Below are positions 26,571-33,394 of a stretch of 33,442 bases of DNA, in pieces. A model generated the notes under the pieces. That model searched no databases and was not told the DNA's origin. It saw only the letters and a program-made list of their open reading frames with translations. The first letter of the stretch is position 1, and every line of letters starts with the position of its first letter. Both the position numbers and the translations under genes were made by a program. The stretch comes from Clostridia bacterium (GTDB taxonomy: Bacteria > Bacillota > Clostridia > TANB77 > UBA1234), in contig CAAEBC010000057.1 in assembly GCA_900753975.1 (NCBI GenBank), positions 1 to 33,442 on the forward strand, in the 5' to 3' direction.

Positions 26571-26615
26571 AAAAAAATTAGTAATATAAAAATTTAAACG
26601 TAGGGGGAAAAAGGT

Positions 26616-29600
26616 ATGAAAAATCTAAAGACAAAAATACTGCTTTTATTAAGTATGGCTTTGATGCTGAGCGGTATATGTTATGCAGACAGTAATAATT
26701 GTAGCAAATCACCATCAATGCGACATATCTACGGAAAACTAATAAGTGCAGAACATAAAAACAATCAAAGAATAAGAACTATGCAATGTGAATTTTGCAC
26801 GTCAAGAACAGAAATAACTGATGAAAATCATACATTGAAATACTCATCGTGGTCAAGTGATACTACTACTCATTATAGAACGGTTGAGTGCACAGCATGC
26901 GACTATAGTGTAAAAACATCTATCGGAAAACACACTTTCGGTAATAATGGTGCTTGCTCAGTATGTGGTTATGTTAAAAAAACAACAGGAAGTACATGTG
27001 TTGCACTTTTAGAATTTGGCACACATATTCCTCTTTCAGGAACTTCTAAGACATGCTACGATGCTTCAAACCATTGGACAGAAAGTACATGTTCTTATTG
27101 CAGTACGAAATATACTACAAGCAAGGCCCCACATTCTTATGGTAGTGCTACTTATACAAAAGATACTGCAGACAAACATAAAGTAACAAAAAAATGTAAA
27201 ACATGTGGGTATGGAGTTGTAAGTGAAAAGGCACATACTTTCAAAACAGATGCAGATTATTCATTTGATAGTAAAACGCATTATAAAAAATCAACATGTA
27301 CTGCTTGTAAAGAAACTAAAAAAATAAATGAAAGCAAGCATGTTCTTGGTACAGACGCGACTTGGTCATATGATTCTACTAACCATTGGCAAAATGGTCT
27401 TTGTAGTATATGTAATGAATATATTGAAAAATTCAATCCAACAAAACATACTCTTGGTACTAATAAGAAATGTACTTGCAGTGGATGTGATTATACTGAA
27501 GCTGCAGGGGTAGTTGTTAAACCAGTAAGTATTTCTATTGTTGGCGGAAGAAATGTGGCATGTACAGAAGGAGAATACATTCCGAAGAATATTGTTGGTA
27601 CTGTTACATACGAACCAAACAATGCTACATTAGGTACATTAACTTGGACAAGTTCTAATCCTTCTGTTATTACTATCAGTAAAGATGGTTCTAGTATATC
27701 AATACTTTCTGCTGGAAAAGCCACGATATTTGTTACAACACCTGGCAAATCAGACGTATTGACAGCTAGTCGTTCAATTGAGGTTGTTGAACATCAAATG
27801 ACTGATGAACGTCAAAAATACGATAGTACAGAGCATTGGAATGAGAAAAAATGTACTCTTTGCGGAAAAACTGTTAAATCAAACGTAGAGGCACATGTAT
27901 ACAACAATGAACATGTTTGTAAATGTGGAAGAAATAATTTGACAAGTATTATGTTTGGCAGAACTAAAGCAGAAATGTGCATAGGCGAAAGGAAAAGCTG
28001 TAGTACTTTAGCTGGAGAAATAACTTGGCCTTCAGATGTTAGAGTAAGTAGTCAAGCAGTAACTTGGTCATCTAGTAACTCATCAATACTTTTTGAAGAT
28101 GATCATATAGTTACAGCCAAAAAGATTGGAAAAGCTAATATAATTTGCAAAACAAATTATGGAACTGCTACTTGCACAGTTGAAGTTCTTGAACATAATT
28201 TTGTTAATGGTAAGTGTGCTAGGTGCGATAAAGCTGGCCTTGATGAAAAAACTATTTGGTTTGATAATTCTACAGCTGAAATGTGTGTTGGAGCAACATC
28301 AAAATTTTTTGATGTTGTTGGCGAGACAAATGGTGATTTAGCGTGGGATGCCAAAGTAACAAGAGCAAGTAGCAATACAGCAGTATTAAAAGTAGAAGGT
28401 ACTTCTGTTACAGCAATCAAAACAGGGACAGCAGTATTATCAACGACAACAGAGGATGGCAAAGTTGCAAAGTGTACAGTCAAAGTATTAAATCATAATT
28501 TCGTAAATGGCAAATGTACTAGATGTAAGAAAGAAGGAACTGGCGAAGAGACTGTAACGTCAGAATTGAAAATAGATTCAGCTACAATTTGTTTAGGATA
28601 TAATACGACAGGAAACGGAAAAAAGGTTAGTATTAGCTCAATAACAAATGCTAGATTTGAACCAAAAGCAACAGATCTTACAATAAGAAAATGGACAAGT
28701 AGTGATACATCTGTATTAGAAATAAAGAATTCTTTTGTAAATGCAAAGAAGGTAGGAACTGTTAAGATAACAGCAACTGCTTCTAATGGATCAACAGCTA
28801 CTTGTAATATTAAAGTAGTTGAACATGATTTGGATTATAAGCGCAATGAAACACACCATTGGAAAGAAGGAAGTTGTAAGCTTTGCTTAATGAAAATTGA
28901 AAAGGTAGAAGAAGCACACTCATTTGGCGCAAATGGTTTATGCAAATGTGGATATGGTTCTTCTAAAGAAAAAGTAACGAAAGAGTTATCTTTTGGTAGA
29001 ACTGATGCATTGCTTTGTGTTGAACATAGTGATTTAAAATCAGAAATAGAATGTGCAATGATAGCTGTTCCAAAGATCTTACCGGAAAATGCTACAAATA
29101 ATACATTGACATGGTCAAGTAGTGATGATTCTATATTGGAAATAAAAAACGGTTATGCAGTAGCTAAACAAAAAGGAAAAGTATTATTGACAGCTAAAAC
29201 ATCTAATGGTTTGACTGCTACTTGTAATGTCGAAGTAGTTGACCACGAGAAAGCTGCAGATATGAAATATAATTACAATGGTATGTATCATTGGAGATAC
29301 GGAATTTGTGGTCTTTCTTTAGAAGATGTATATAATGTTAATGAAGAAAAGCATACTTTCGTTGATGATGTATGTAAATGTGGTAAGAAGTCTGTAACAA
29401 CATCAGGTGAAAGCGAATCTATTGGCTATGTAGATGTTAAAAAAGGAGATTGGTACGAAGAATCAGTTGATTATGTTACTGGAAATGAGATTATGAATGG
29501 TATGGGTGAAAGCCAATTTGGACCTAATACTAGTATGACAAGAGCGATGGTTGTAACTGTGTTATACAGAATGTCTAATAGTACATATAGCGGAAAGTCT

Positions 29601-29969
29601 GGATTCATTGATGTAAGTGAAGTTTCGTATTACGCATCGGCTGTTGCTTGGGCTTCTGAAAATGGAATAGTTAAAGGAATTGGAGATAATAGTTTTGCTC
29701 CAGATGCAGAAGTAACGAGAGAACAATTAATTACAATTCTTTATAGATATGCTAAATATACAAAGACTACTTTAAAAGTTACAAAAAATTCTAATCTTTC
29801 AGAGTACGAAGATTATGAAGAGATTTCTGAGTATTCATTAGAAGCTTTTGAATGGGGATATGAAGAAAAGATTATTTCTGGAAGAACAGAAACAACACTT
29901 AACCCTAAAGGAACTGCTTCAAGAGCAGAAGTTGCAACAATGCTTATGAGATTTGAAGGAGAAAAATAA
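26616..29969 (+). CDS. Secreted surface protein with CxxC repeats, Ig-like (BIG2) repeats and three SLH domains
   Basis: A 1117-residue protein. A signal peptide (residues 1-25, ending Cys-Tyr-Ala) is followed by about seven short repeats to residue 300 with Cys-x-x-Cys pairs and a His-Thr/Ser-Phe/Leu-Gly spacer, such as CSVCGY, CKTCGYG and CSICNE. Five Ig-like segments of the BIG2 type follow (about 303-390, 441-525, 545-620, 651-730, 790-870), each with a WTSSN or WSSSD type strand and an Ala-Lys-Lys-x-Gly turn, separated by more CxxC repeats. Three SLH domains end the protein (about 938-980, 996-1040, 1063-1117). SLH domains bind secondary cell-wall polymer, often pyruvylated, so the protein is probably anchored at the cell surface. 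A strong SD precedes the ATG. The ligand of the repeats is unknown. Confidence 0.88.
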   Translation: MKNLKTKILLLLSMALMLSGICYADSNNCSKSPSMRHIYGKLISAEHKNNQRIRTMQCEFCTSRTEITDENHTLKYSSWSSDTTTHYRTVECTACDYSVKTSIGKHTFGNNGACSVCGYVKKTTGSTCVALLEFGTHIPLSGTSKTCYDASNHWTESTCSYCSTKYTTSKAPHSYGSATYTKDTADKHKVTKKCKTCGYGVVSEKAHTFKTDADYSFDSKTHYKKSTCTACKETKKINESKHVLGTDATWSYDSTNHWQNGLCSICNEYIEKFNPTKHTLGTNKKCTCSGCDYTEAAGVVVKPVSISIVGGRNVACTEGEYIPKNIVGTVTYEPNNATLGTLTWTSSNPSVITISKDGSSISILSAGKATIFVTTPGKSDVLTASRSIEVVEHQMTDERQKYDSTEHWNEKKCTLCGKTVKSNVEAHVYNNEHVCKCGRNNLTSIMFGRTKAEMCIGERKSCSTLAGEITWPSDVRVSSQAVTWSSSNSSILFEDDHIVTAKKIGKANIICKTNYGTATCTVEVLEHNFVNGKCARCDKAGLDEKTIWFDNSTAEMCVGATSKFFDVVGETNGDLAWDAKVTRASSNTAVLKVEGTSVTAIKTGTAVLSTTTEDGKVAKCTVKVLNHNFVNGKCTRCKKEGTGEETVTSELKIDSATICLGYNTTGNGKKVSISSITNARFEPKATDLTIRKWTSSDTSVLEIKNSFVNAKKVGTVKITATASNGSTATCNIKVVEHDLDYKRNETHHWKEGSCKLCLMKIEKVEEAHSFGANGLCKCGYGSSKEKVTKELSFGRTDALLCVEHSDLKSEIECAMIAVPKILPENATNNTLTWSSSDDSILEIKNGYAVAKQKGKVLLTAKTSNGLTATCNVEVVDHEKAADMKYNYNGMYHWRYGICGLSLEDVYNVNEEKHTFVDDVCKCGKKSVTTSGESESIGYVDVKKGDWYEESVDYVTGNEIMNGMGESQFGPNTSMTRAMVVTVLYRMSNSTYSGKSGFIDVSEVSYYASAVAWASENGIVKGIGDNSFAPDAEVTREQLITILYRYAKYTKTTLKVTKNSNLSEYEDYEEISEYSLEAFEWGYEEKIISGRTETTLNPKGTASRAEVATMLMRFEGEK

Positions 29970-30007
29970 AACTTCTACTAATTAAATTTTAATAATTAAA
30001 AGAGAAC

Positions 30008-30050
30008 AATCACCTCTAAGTATGCATATACTATTTAGAGGTGATTTTTT
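30008..30050 (+). terminator. Terminator-like hairpin carrying the ribosome binding site of the M14 gene
   Basis: A perfect 12-bp stem (30008-30019 with 30035-30046) leads into a T run ending at 30050. It looks like the terminator of the SLH gene, yet GAGGTG in its 3' arm (30038-30043) is the only ribosome binding site for ATG 30051. Any message entering from upstream would have this site hidden in the stem. Confidence 0.75.
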
Positions 30051-31192
30051 ATGCCAGTTTTAGCTTATGGTTCTACAGGTATATATGTTGAGCTTTTGCA
30101 AAGTACATTAAAGAAGATTGGTTTTTATAACGGAGCGGTAGACGGAATATTTGGTACAGAGACTTTAAATGCGGTGTACTATTTTCAAGATGAGTTTGGA
30201 ATTGCAGTTGATGGTGTTGTTGGAAGAAATACATGGCGCAAGCTTATGCCATACATAAATGGTAAGGTTGGAGATATTGTTCCAACCGATATGAGCTATC
30301 CTTATGAGATTATGATGTTAAATATTGATGCTCTAAAAAATAAGTATCAATTTTTGATGGTTCGGGTATTATGCTGAGAGTGTTATGGGCAAGAAGATTC
30401 CGTATATAAGGATTGGTAGGGGAAGCAAAGAAGTCTTTTATAGTGCCAGTATGCATGCAAATGAGTGGATTAATTCTGTTGTTATGATGAAATTTATTGA
30501 AGAGTTTGCAAAAGCTTATGAAAGTAATGGAACTATTGTTTACGACTATAGTGCTAAGGATATTTTTGAAAGTACTAGTATTTATATAGCACCGATGGTA
30601 AATCCAGATGGAGTTGATTTAGTATTAAATAATATTTCGAGAGGATCAAGTTTTTATAGAAGAGCTTTAGAAATTTCGGAAGATTATCCAGCTATTCCTT
30701 TTCCAAACGGTTGGAAGGCGAATATTAGACGGAGTTGATTTGAATCAACAATTTCCGGCCGACTGGGAAAGAGCAAGAGAAATAAAATTTGCTCAAGGTT
30801 TTGTAAGTCCTGCACCAAGAGATTTTGTTGGAACAGCTCCTCTTACAGAGCCTGAATCTATAGGAATATATGATTTTACTCGTGAACATAACTTTAGGCT
30901 TATTTTAGCATATCATACTCAAGGTGAAATTATATTTTGGAAGTATCTTAATTTTATGCCAGAAGATGCTGAAAAAATTGCTAATGAATTTGTGAGAGTT
31001 AGTGGATATGAATTAATTAACGAAACAGAAACTAATAGTTTTGCTGGGTATAGAGATTGGTTTATAAGCTATTATAATCGTCCTGGATATACTATTGAAA
31101 CGGGTAGAGGAGTAAATCCACTTCCGATTTCTCAGTTTGAAAAAATATATAATGATAATTTAGGAATTTTAGTTTTAGGAGCGATTTTATGA
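30051..31192 (+). CDS. Peptidoglycan-binding M14 carboxypeptidase/endopeptidase, read through two +1 shifts at CGG
   Basis: The restored protein is about 379 residues. Residues 8-66 are a PG_binding_1 domain (QSTLKKIGFYNGAVDGIFG). From about 85 it is a zinc peptidase of family M14, like the gamma-D-glutamyl-diaminopimelate endopeptidases of spore-forming Firmicutes. Frame 0 meets CGG at 30363-30365; skipping C gives VGYYAESVMGKKIPYIRIG and the zinc motif MHANEW (His 135, Glu 138). That frame meets CGG at 30730-30732; skipping C gives ANIRGVDLNQQFP, the third zinc His in AYHTQGE (about 288) and the catalytic Glu in TIETG (about 349). All three pieces are needed for an active enzyme, and each is uninterrupted apart from the CGG sites. 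The protein has no signal peptide. Two independent artefacts or two recoding events are required. Confidence 0.88.
30363..30365 (+). other. In-frame CGG at a +1 frame break, site 4
   Basis: The incoming frame is ATG GTT CGG GTA TTA TGC TGA. Omitting the C gives GTT GGG TAT TAT GCT GAG, matching the Gly that begins the Ser-Val-x-Gly strand of M14 enzymes. Confidence 0.85.
30730..30732 (+). other. In-frame CGG at a +1 frame break, site 5
   Basis: The incoming frame is ATT AGA CGG AGT TGA. Omitting the C gives AGA GGA GTT GAT TTG AAT, the highly conserved Gly-Val-Asp-Leu-Asn motif of the M14 family. Confidence 0.9.
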
Positions 31193-31284
31193 TGTAATGA
31201 AAGTCTTAATGTATCGTTTATTGATATTTCATTCAATCAAGAAAACGTAATGAAATTTAGTAGCATAAATTATTTTTTAAACAC

Positions 31285-31324
31285 AAAAAATCAGTGCCGT
31301 AAATGAATACGACACTGATTTTTT
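31285..31324. terminator. Bidirectional terminator between the M14 gene and the minus-strand pair
   Basis: A 12-bp perfect stem (31285-31296 with 31313-31324), extendable with one mismatch, has A run and T run flanks. It serves the convergent genes on both strands. Confidence 0.85.
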
Positions 31325-31326
31325 CC

Positions 31327-31701
31327 TTAATACTGAGTAACCCCATCGCTCCAGATAAGTACATCTATGAGGGGATTTTTTTCGAGTGCTGCAAAGACAT
31401 CAGGTCTGTCAAAACCAGCCAATTTGAGGATTGACACCAAAATAGGTGTCGGAATAGGCTCGTTTTTTCCGTATATAAAAACCACGTCAATGTGTTTATC
31501 GCGTAGTACTAAAGGATAGTACTTTTTACGACCAACACCACCACGACCACCATGTCTCTGACGGATAGAGGCTATGTTGAATTTAATTCCTGGAACGTTG
31601 TATACCACATCACGAAAATGGCTTAAAAGCTTATCAGAGTTGTTACTTGTTGCTACAATCCGAATGGTGTTACGCTTTTCGTTAGAGGCTGCGGAAGTCA
31701 T
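31327..31701 (-). CDS. Small protein of unknown function, foreign-looking; paralogue of the next gene
   Basis: A protein of about 124 residues starting at ATG 31701, eight bases after AAGGGGG on the minus strand. It is basic (Arg and Lys) in the first half and contains GGRGGVGRKKYYPLVL, then ILVSILKLAGFDRPDVFAAL. The Tyr-Tyr-Pro-Leu and Ile-Leu-Lys-x-Ala-Gly-Phe positions match those in the next gene, so the two are paralogues. The base composition is clearly less A+T-rich than in its neighbours, and it uses codons rare elsewhere in the window, including CGG for Arg 14 (31662-31660). I do not recognise the family. Recent transfer is a reasonable inference, but no integrase or transposase is visible nearby. 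Confidence 0.7.
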   Translation of the reverse strand: MTSAASNEKRNTIRIVATSNNSDKLLSHFRDVVYNVPGIKFNIASIRQRHGGRGGVGRKKYYPLVLRDKHIDVVFIYGKNEPIPTPILVSILKLAGFDRPDVFAALEKNPLIDVLIWSDGVTQY

Positions 31702-31727
31702 AGCCAAAACCCCCTTAATAAGGTCGG

Positions 31728-32081
31728 TCAGAAATTGATTACTCTCTTGATTTTCCTCTCATTGAATACCGAATCAACAAACTCCCTCTCAAGTGTAAAA
31801 CCAGCGTATTTCAAAATTTCGATGAGTGCACGGGAAGAAGCACCTTGGTAACCAGTACGTACTTCTGAAATCATCAGTACTGTGCCATCAGAAGCGAAAA
31901 TCCGAAGCGGGTAAAATTCCCTGAGTTCAGGATCACGAGGACTATTAAGTCCGTTCTGTTCGATTTCTGCGTGAGTGAAGCTAAGTCCACGATCGTCAAT
32001 ATAATCGAAGACTTTTTGTTTGATTACTTCCACGTCACCAGACTCGTCAACGAACCGCTTGATGGTAAAAATCTTGTTCAT
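31728..32081 (-). CDS. Small protein of unknown function, foreign-looking; paralogue of the previous gene
   Basis: About 117 residues from ATG 32081, after AGGAGGG on the minus strand. An earlier frame start at 32132 has no such site. It contains EFYPLRIFASDGTVLMISEV and ALIEILKYAGFTLEREFVD, aligning with the paralogue downstream. The two leaders are also alike (TTATTA, a G-rich SD, then a short spacer), so the whole expression unit seems duplicated. It uses CGG twice in frame (32057-32055 for Arg 9, and in the Pro-Leu-Arg-Ile segment) with no frame break. It has a strong promoter. Function unknown. Confidence 0.7.
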   Translation of the reverse strand: MNKIFTIKRFVDESGDVEVIKQKVFDYIDDRGLSFTHAEIEQNGLNSPRDPELREFYPLRIFASDGTVLMISEVRTGYQGASSRALIEILKYAGFTLEREFVDSVFNERKIKRVINF

Positions 32082-32122
32082 AGTCAGAACCCTCCTAATA
32101 AAAATAGTGGAACCACGCATAA

Positions 32123-32151
32123 ATATTAACATAACTTTGACCTTTTGTCAA
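32123..32151 (-). promoter_or_regulatory. Promoter of the foreign-looking pair
   Basis: On the minus strand TTGACA (32151-32146) and TAATAT (32128-32123) are 17 bases apart. The -35 box is the left arm of a TTGAC/GTCAA inverted repeat, a possible operator. Confidence 0.7.
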
Positions 32152-32163
32152 GAAATGTTAGAT

Positions 32164-32212
32164 GTCTACATAAATTGCAAAAATGTAAATTATTTTTACA
32201 AATTATGTAGAC
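32164..32212. repeat. Nested inverted repeat between divergent promoters, probable operator
   Basis: GTCTACATAA (32164-32173) is perfectly repeated in inverse as TTATGTAGAC (32203-32212). Inside it TGTAAA (32184-32189) is inverted as TTTACA (32195-32200). The right arm overlaps the -35 region of the SSB promoter. A repressor site is likely; which protein binds it is unknown, and the XRE protein nearby is one candidate. Confidence 0.6.
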
Positions 32213-32236
32213 AAGAAACAAATTATGTGTTAAAAT
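32208..32236 (+). promoter_or_regulatory. Promoter of the SSB-like gene
   Basis: TAGACA (32208-32213) and TAAAAT (32231-32236) are separated by 17 bases and overlap the inverted repeat at 32164-32212. Confidence 0.6.
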
Positions 32237-32326
32237 GGTAACTGTGCTTAGGAATAAAATTCCAAGTTTATGAATAGATATACTATTGAGAAATATAAGA
32301 AAAATGCAAATGAGGGGGATAATAAA

Positions 32327-32992
32327 GTGGTAAATTATAGTGAGAATAATGTTATTACACTTGTTGGTAAAATTGTTTCAGAAAGACGTTTTAGTCATGA
32401 AGTATATGGTGAAGGCTTTTATATTTTTGATATGGAGGTGCCAAGACTTAGTGAGAACAGCGATATAATTCCGGTAACTGTTTCTGAAAGAATTTTAAAT
32501 GACGATTTTAAAATTGGTGCTAGAGTAAAAATTGATGGACAATTTAGATCTTATAACAATTATGAAAATGAAAAGAATAAGCTTGTATTAACGGTATTCG
32601 TTAAAGATATAGTACTTGTTAGCGAAGAAGACGATTCGCATAATCCAAATGAAATTATATTAAATGGATTTATTTGTAAGAAACCAATTTACAGAACCAC
32701 ACCATTTGGTAGAGAAATATCTGATATTTTGCTTGCTGTAAATAGAGCTTACAATAAATCTGATTACATACCATGTATAGCATGGGGCAGAAATGCTAGG
32801 TATTGTCAAAACCTTGAAGTAGGCGAAAATGTTAAAATTTGGGGAAGAATTCAAAGTAGACAATACGAAAAAAAATTCGAAGATGGTACATCTGAAATTC
32901 GTAGAGCTTATGAAGTTTCGATTTGTAAGATGGAAACTCCGAAAGATGAAAAAGAAATCCGAGTTAATGAAGCCGAGGAACAAAATGCCTAA
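32327..32992 (+). CDS. Single-stranded DNA-binding protein with two OB-fold segments
   Basis: A protein of about 221 residues from GTG 32327, eight bases after GAGGGGG. An in-frame ATG at 32270 lacks an SD. Two similar halves are seen: VITLVGKIVSERRFSHEV with VPVTVSER-like strands, and IILNGFICKKPIYRTTPFGR with DYIPCIAWGRNARYCQNL. Each looks like an SSB-type OB fold. This tandem arrangement is known for clostridial SSB-family proteins. The usual acidic Asp-Asp-x-Pro-Phe tip of SSB is missing; the end is merely Glu-rich. It therefore may be a specialised rather than the main SSB. It is followed by a bidirectional terminator. Confidence 0.75.
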   Translation: MVNYSENNVITLVGKIVSERRFSHEVYGEGFYIFDMEVPRLSENSDIIPVTVSERILNDDFKIGARVKIDGQFRSYNNYENEKNKLVLTVFVKDIVLVSEEDDSHNPNEIILNGFICKKPIYRTTPFGREISDILLAVNRAYNKSDYIPCIAWGRNARYCQNLEVGENVKIWGRIQSRQYEKKFEDGTSEIRRAYEVSICKMETPKDEKEIRVNEAEEQNA

Positions 32993-33020
32993 GGTTTCAT
33001 AGTAATAATCATCCTCTATA

Positions 33021-33057
33021 AAATTAGCTAGGTCACAAAAAACCTAGCTAATTTTTT
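33021..33057. terminator. Bidirectional terminator
   Basis: A 13-bp perfect stem (33021-33033 with 33042-33054) is flanked by A-rich and T-rich runs, between the convergent SSB and XRE genes. Confidence 0.9.
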
Positions 33058-33058
33058 A

Positions 33059-33256
33059 TCATTTTTTAAGTCCTAAAATATAATCTGTACTTACACCATA
33101 GTATTTTGCAAGTGTGATGAGACTATCTAAAGGTATATCTCTTATACCATTTTCATATCTAGAATATTGTGATTGCTTCATTCCTAGTATTTTTGCAATT
33201 TCTGTCTGAGTTTTATCTCTATCTTCGCGTAGCTCTCTTAACCTTTTTAAATACAT
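33059..33256 (-). CDS. Small XRE-family helix-turn-helix regulator
   Basis: A 65-residue protein that is essentially one Cro/C1-type HTH domain: RLRELREDRDKTQTEIAKIL, then GMKQSQYSRYENGIRDIP, then the typical LAKYYGVSTDYILG end. It starts at ATG 33256, seven or eight bases after GAGGTG; a GTG three codons earlier overlaps the SD. There is no effector domain. Such single-domain proteins act as small chromosomal or phage-derived repressors. Its target is not visible, though the palindrome at 32164-32212 is close. Confidence 0.9.
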   Translation of the reverse strand: MYLKRLRELREDRDKTQTEIAKILGMKQSQYSRYENGIRDIPLDSLITLAKYYGVSTDYILGLKK

Positions 33257-33394
33257 CGCTTTCACCTCACGAAAATTTTATAACATTATTTCTTAATGAT
33301 TTTCTCCTAGAACCGTTTGGTTATACGTGATTGGTTAGAAAAGTTACAGTTTAGCATAAAAAGGTATAAGGTCTGATAAAACTTTTATCCGCAA

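Noticed and set aside
27491..28483. Minus-strand open frames inside the SLH protein gene
   Set aside because: They are mirror images of repetitive Thr/Val/Ala codons, lack ribosome binding sites and overlap a well-supported gene.
9085..31192. Reassignment of CGG to another amino acid (for example Trp or Gln) as the full explanation
   Set aside because: Reading CGG as any amino acid leaves the incoming frame, which stops at TGA shortly after; the homologous sequence continues only in the +1 frame.
9085..31192. Ordinary pseudogenes
   Set aside because: Four genes would have to decay by the same C insertion at the same kind of site while keeping all other motifs intact; not excluded, but unlikely.
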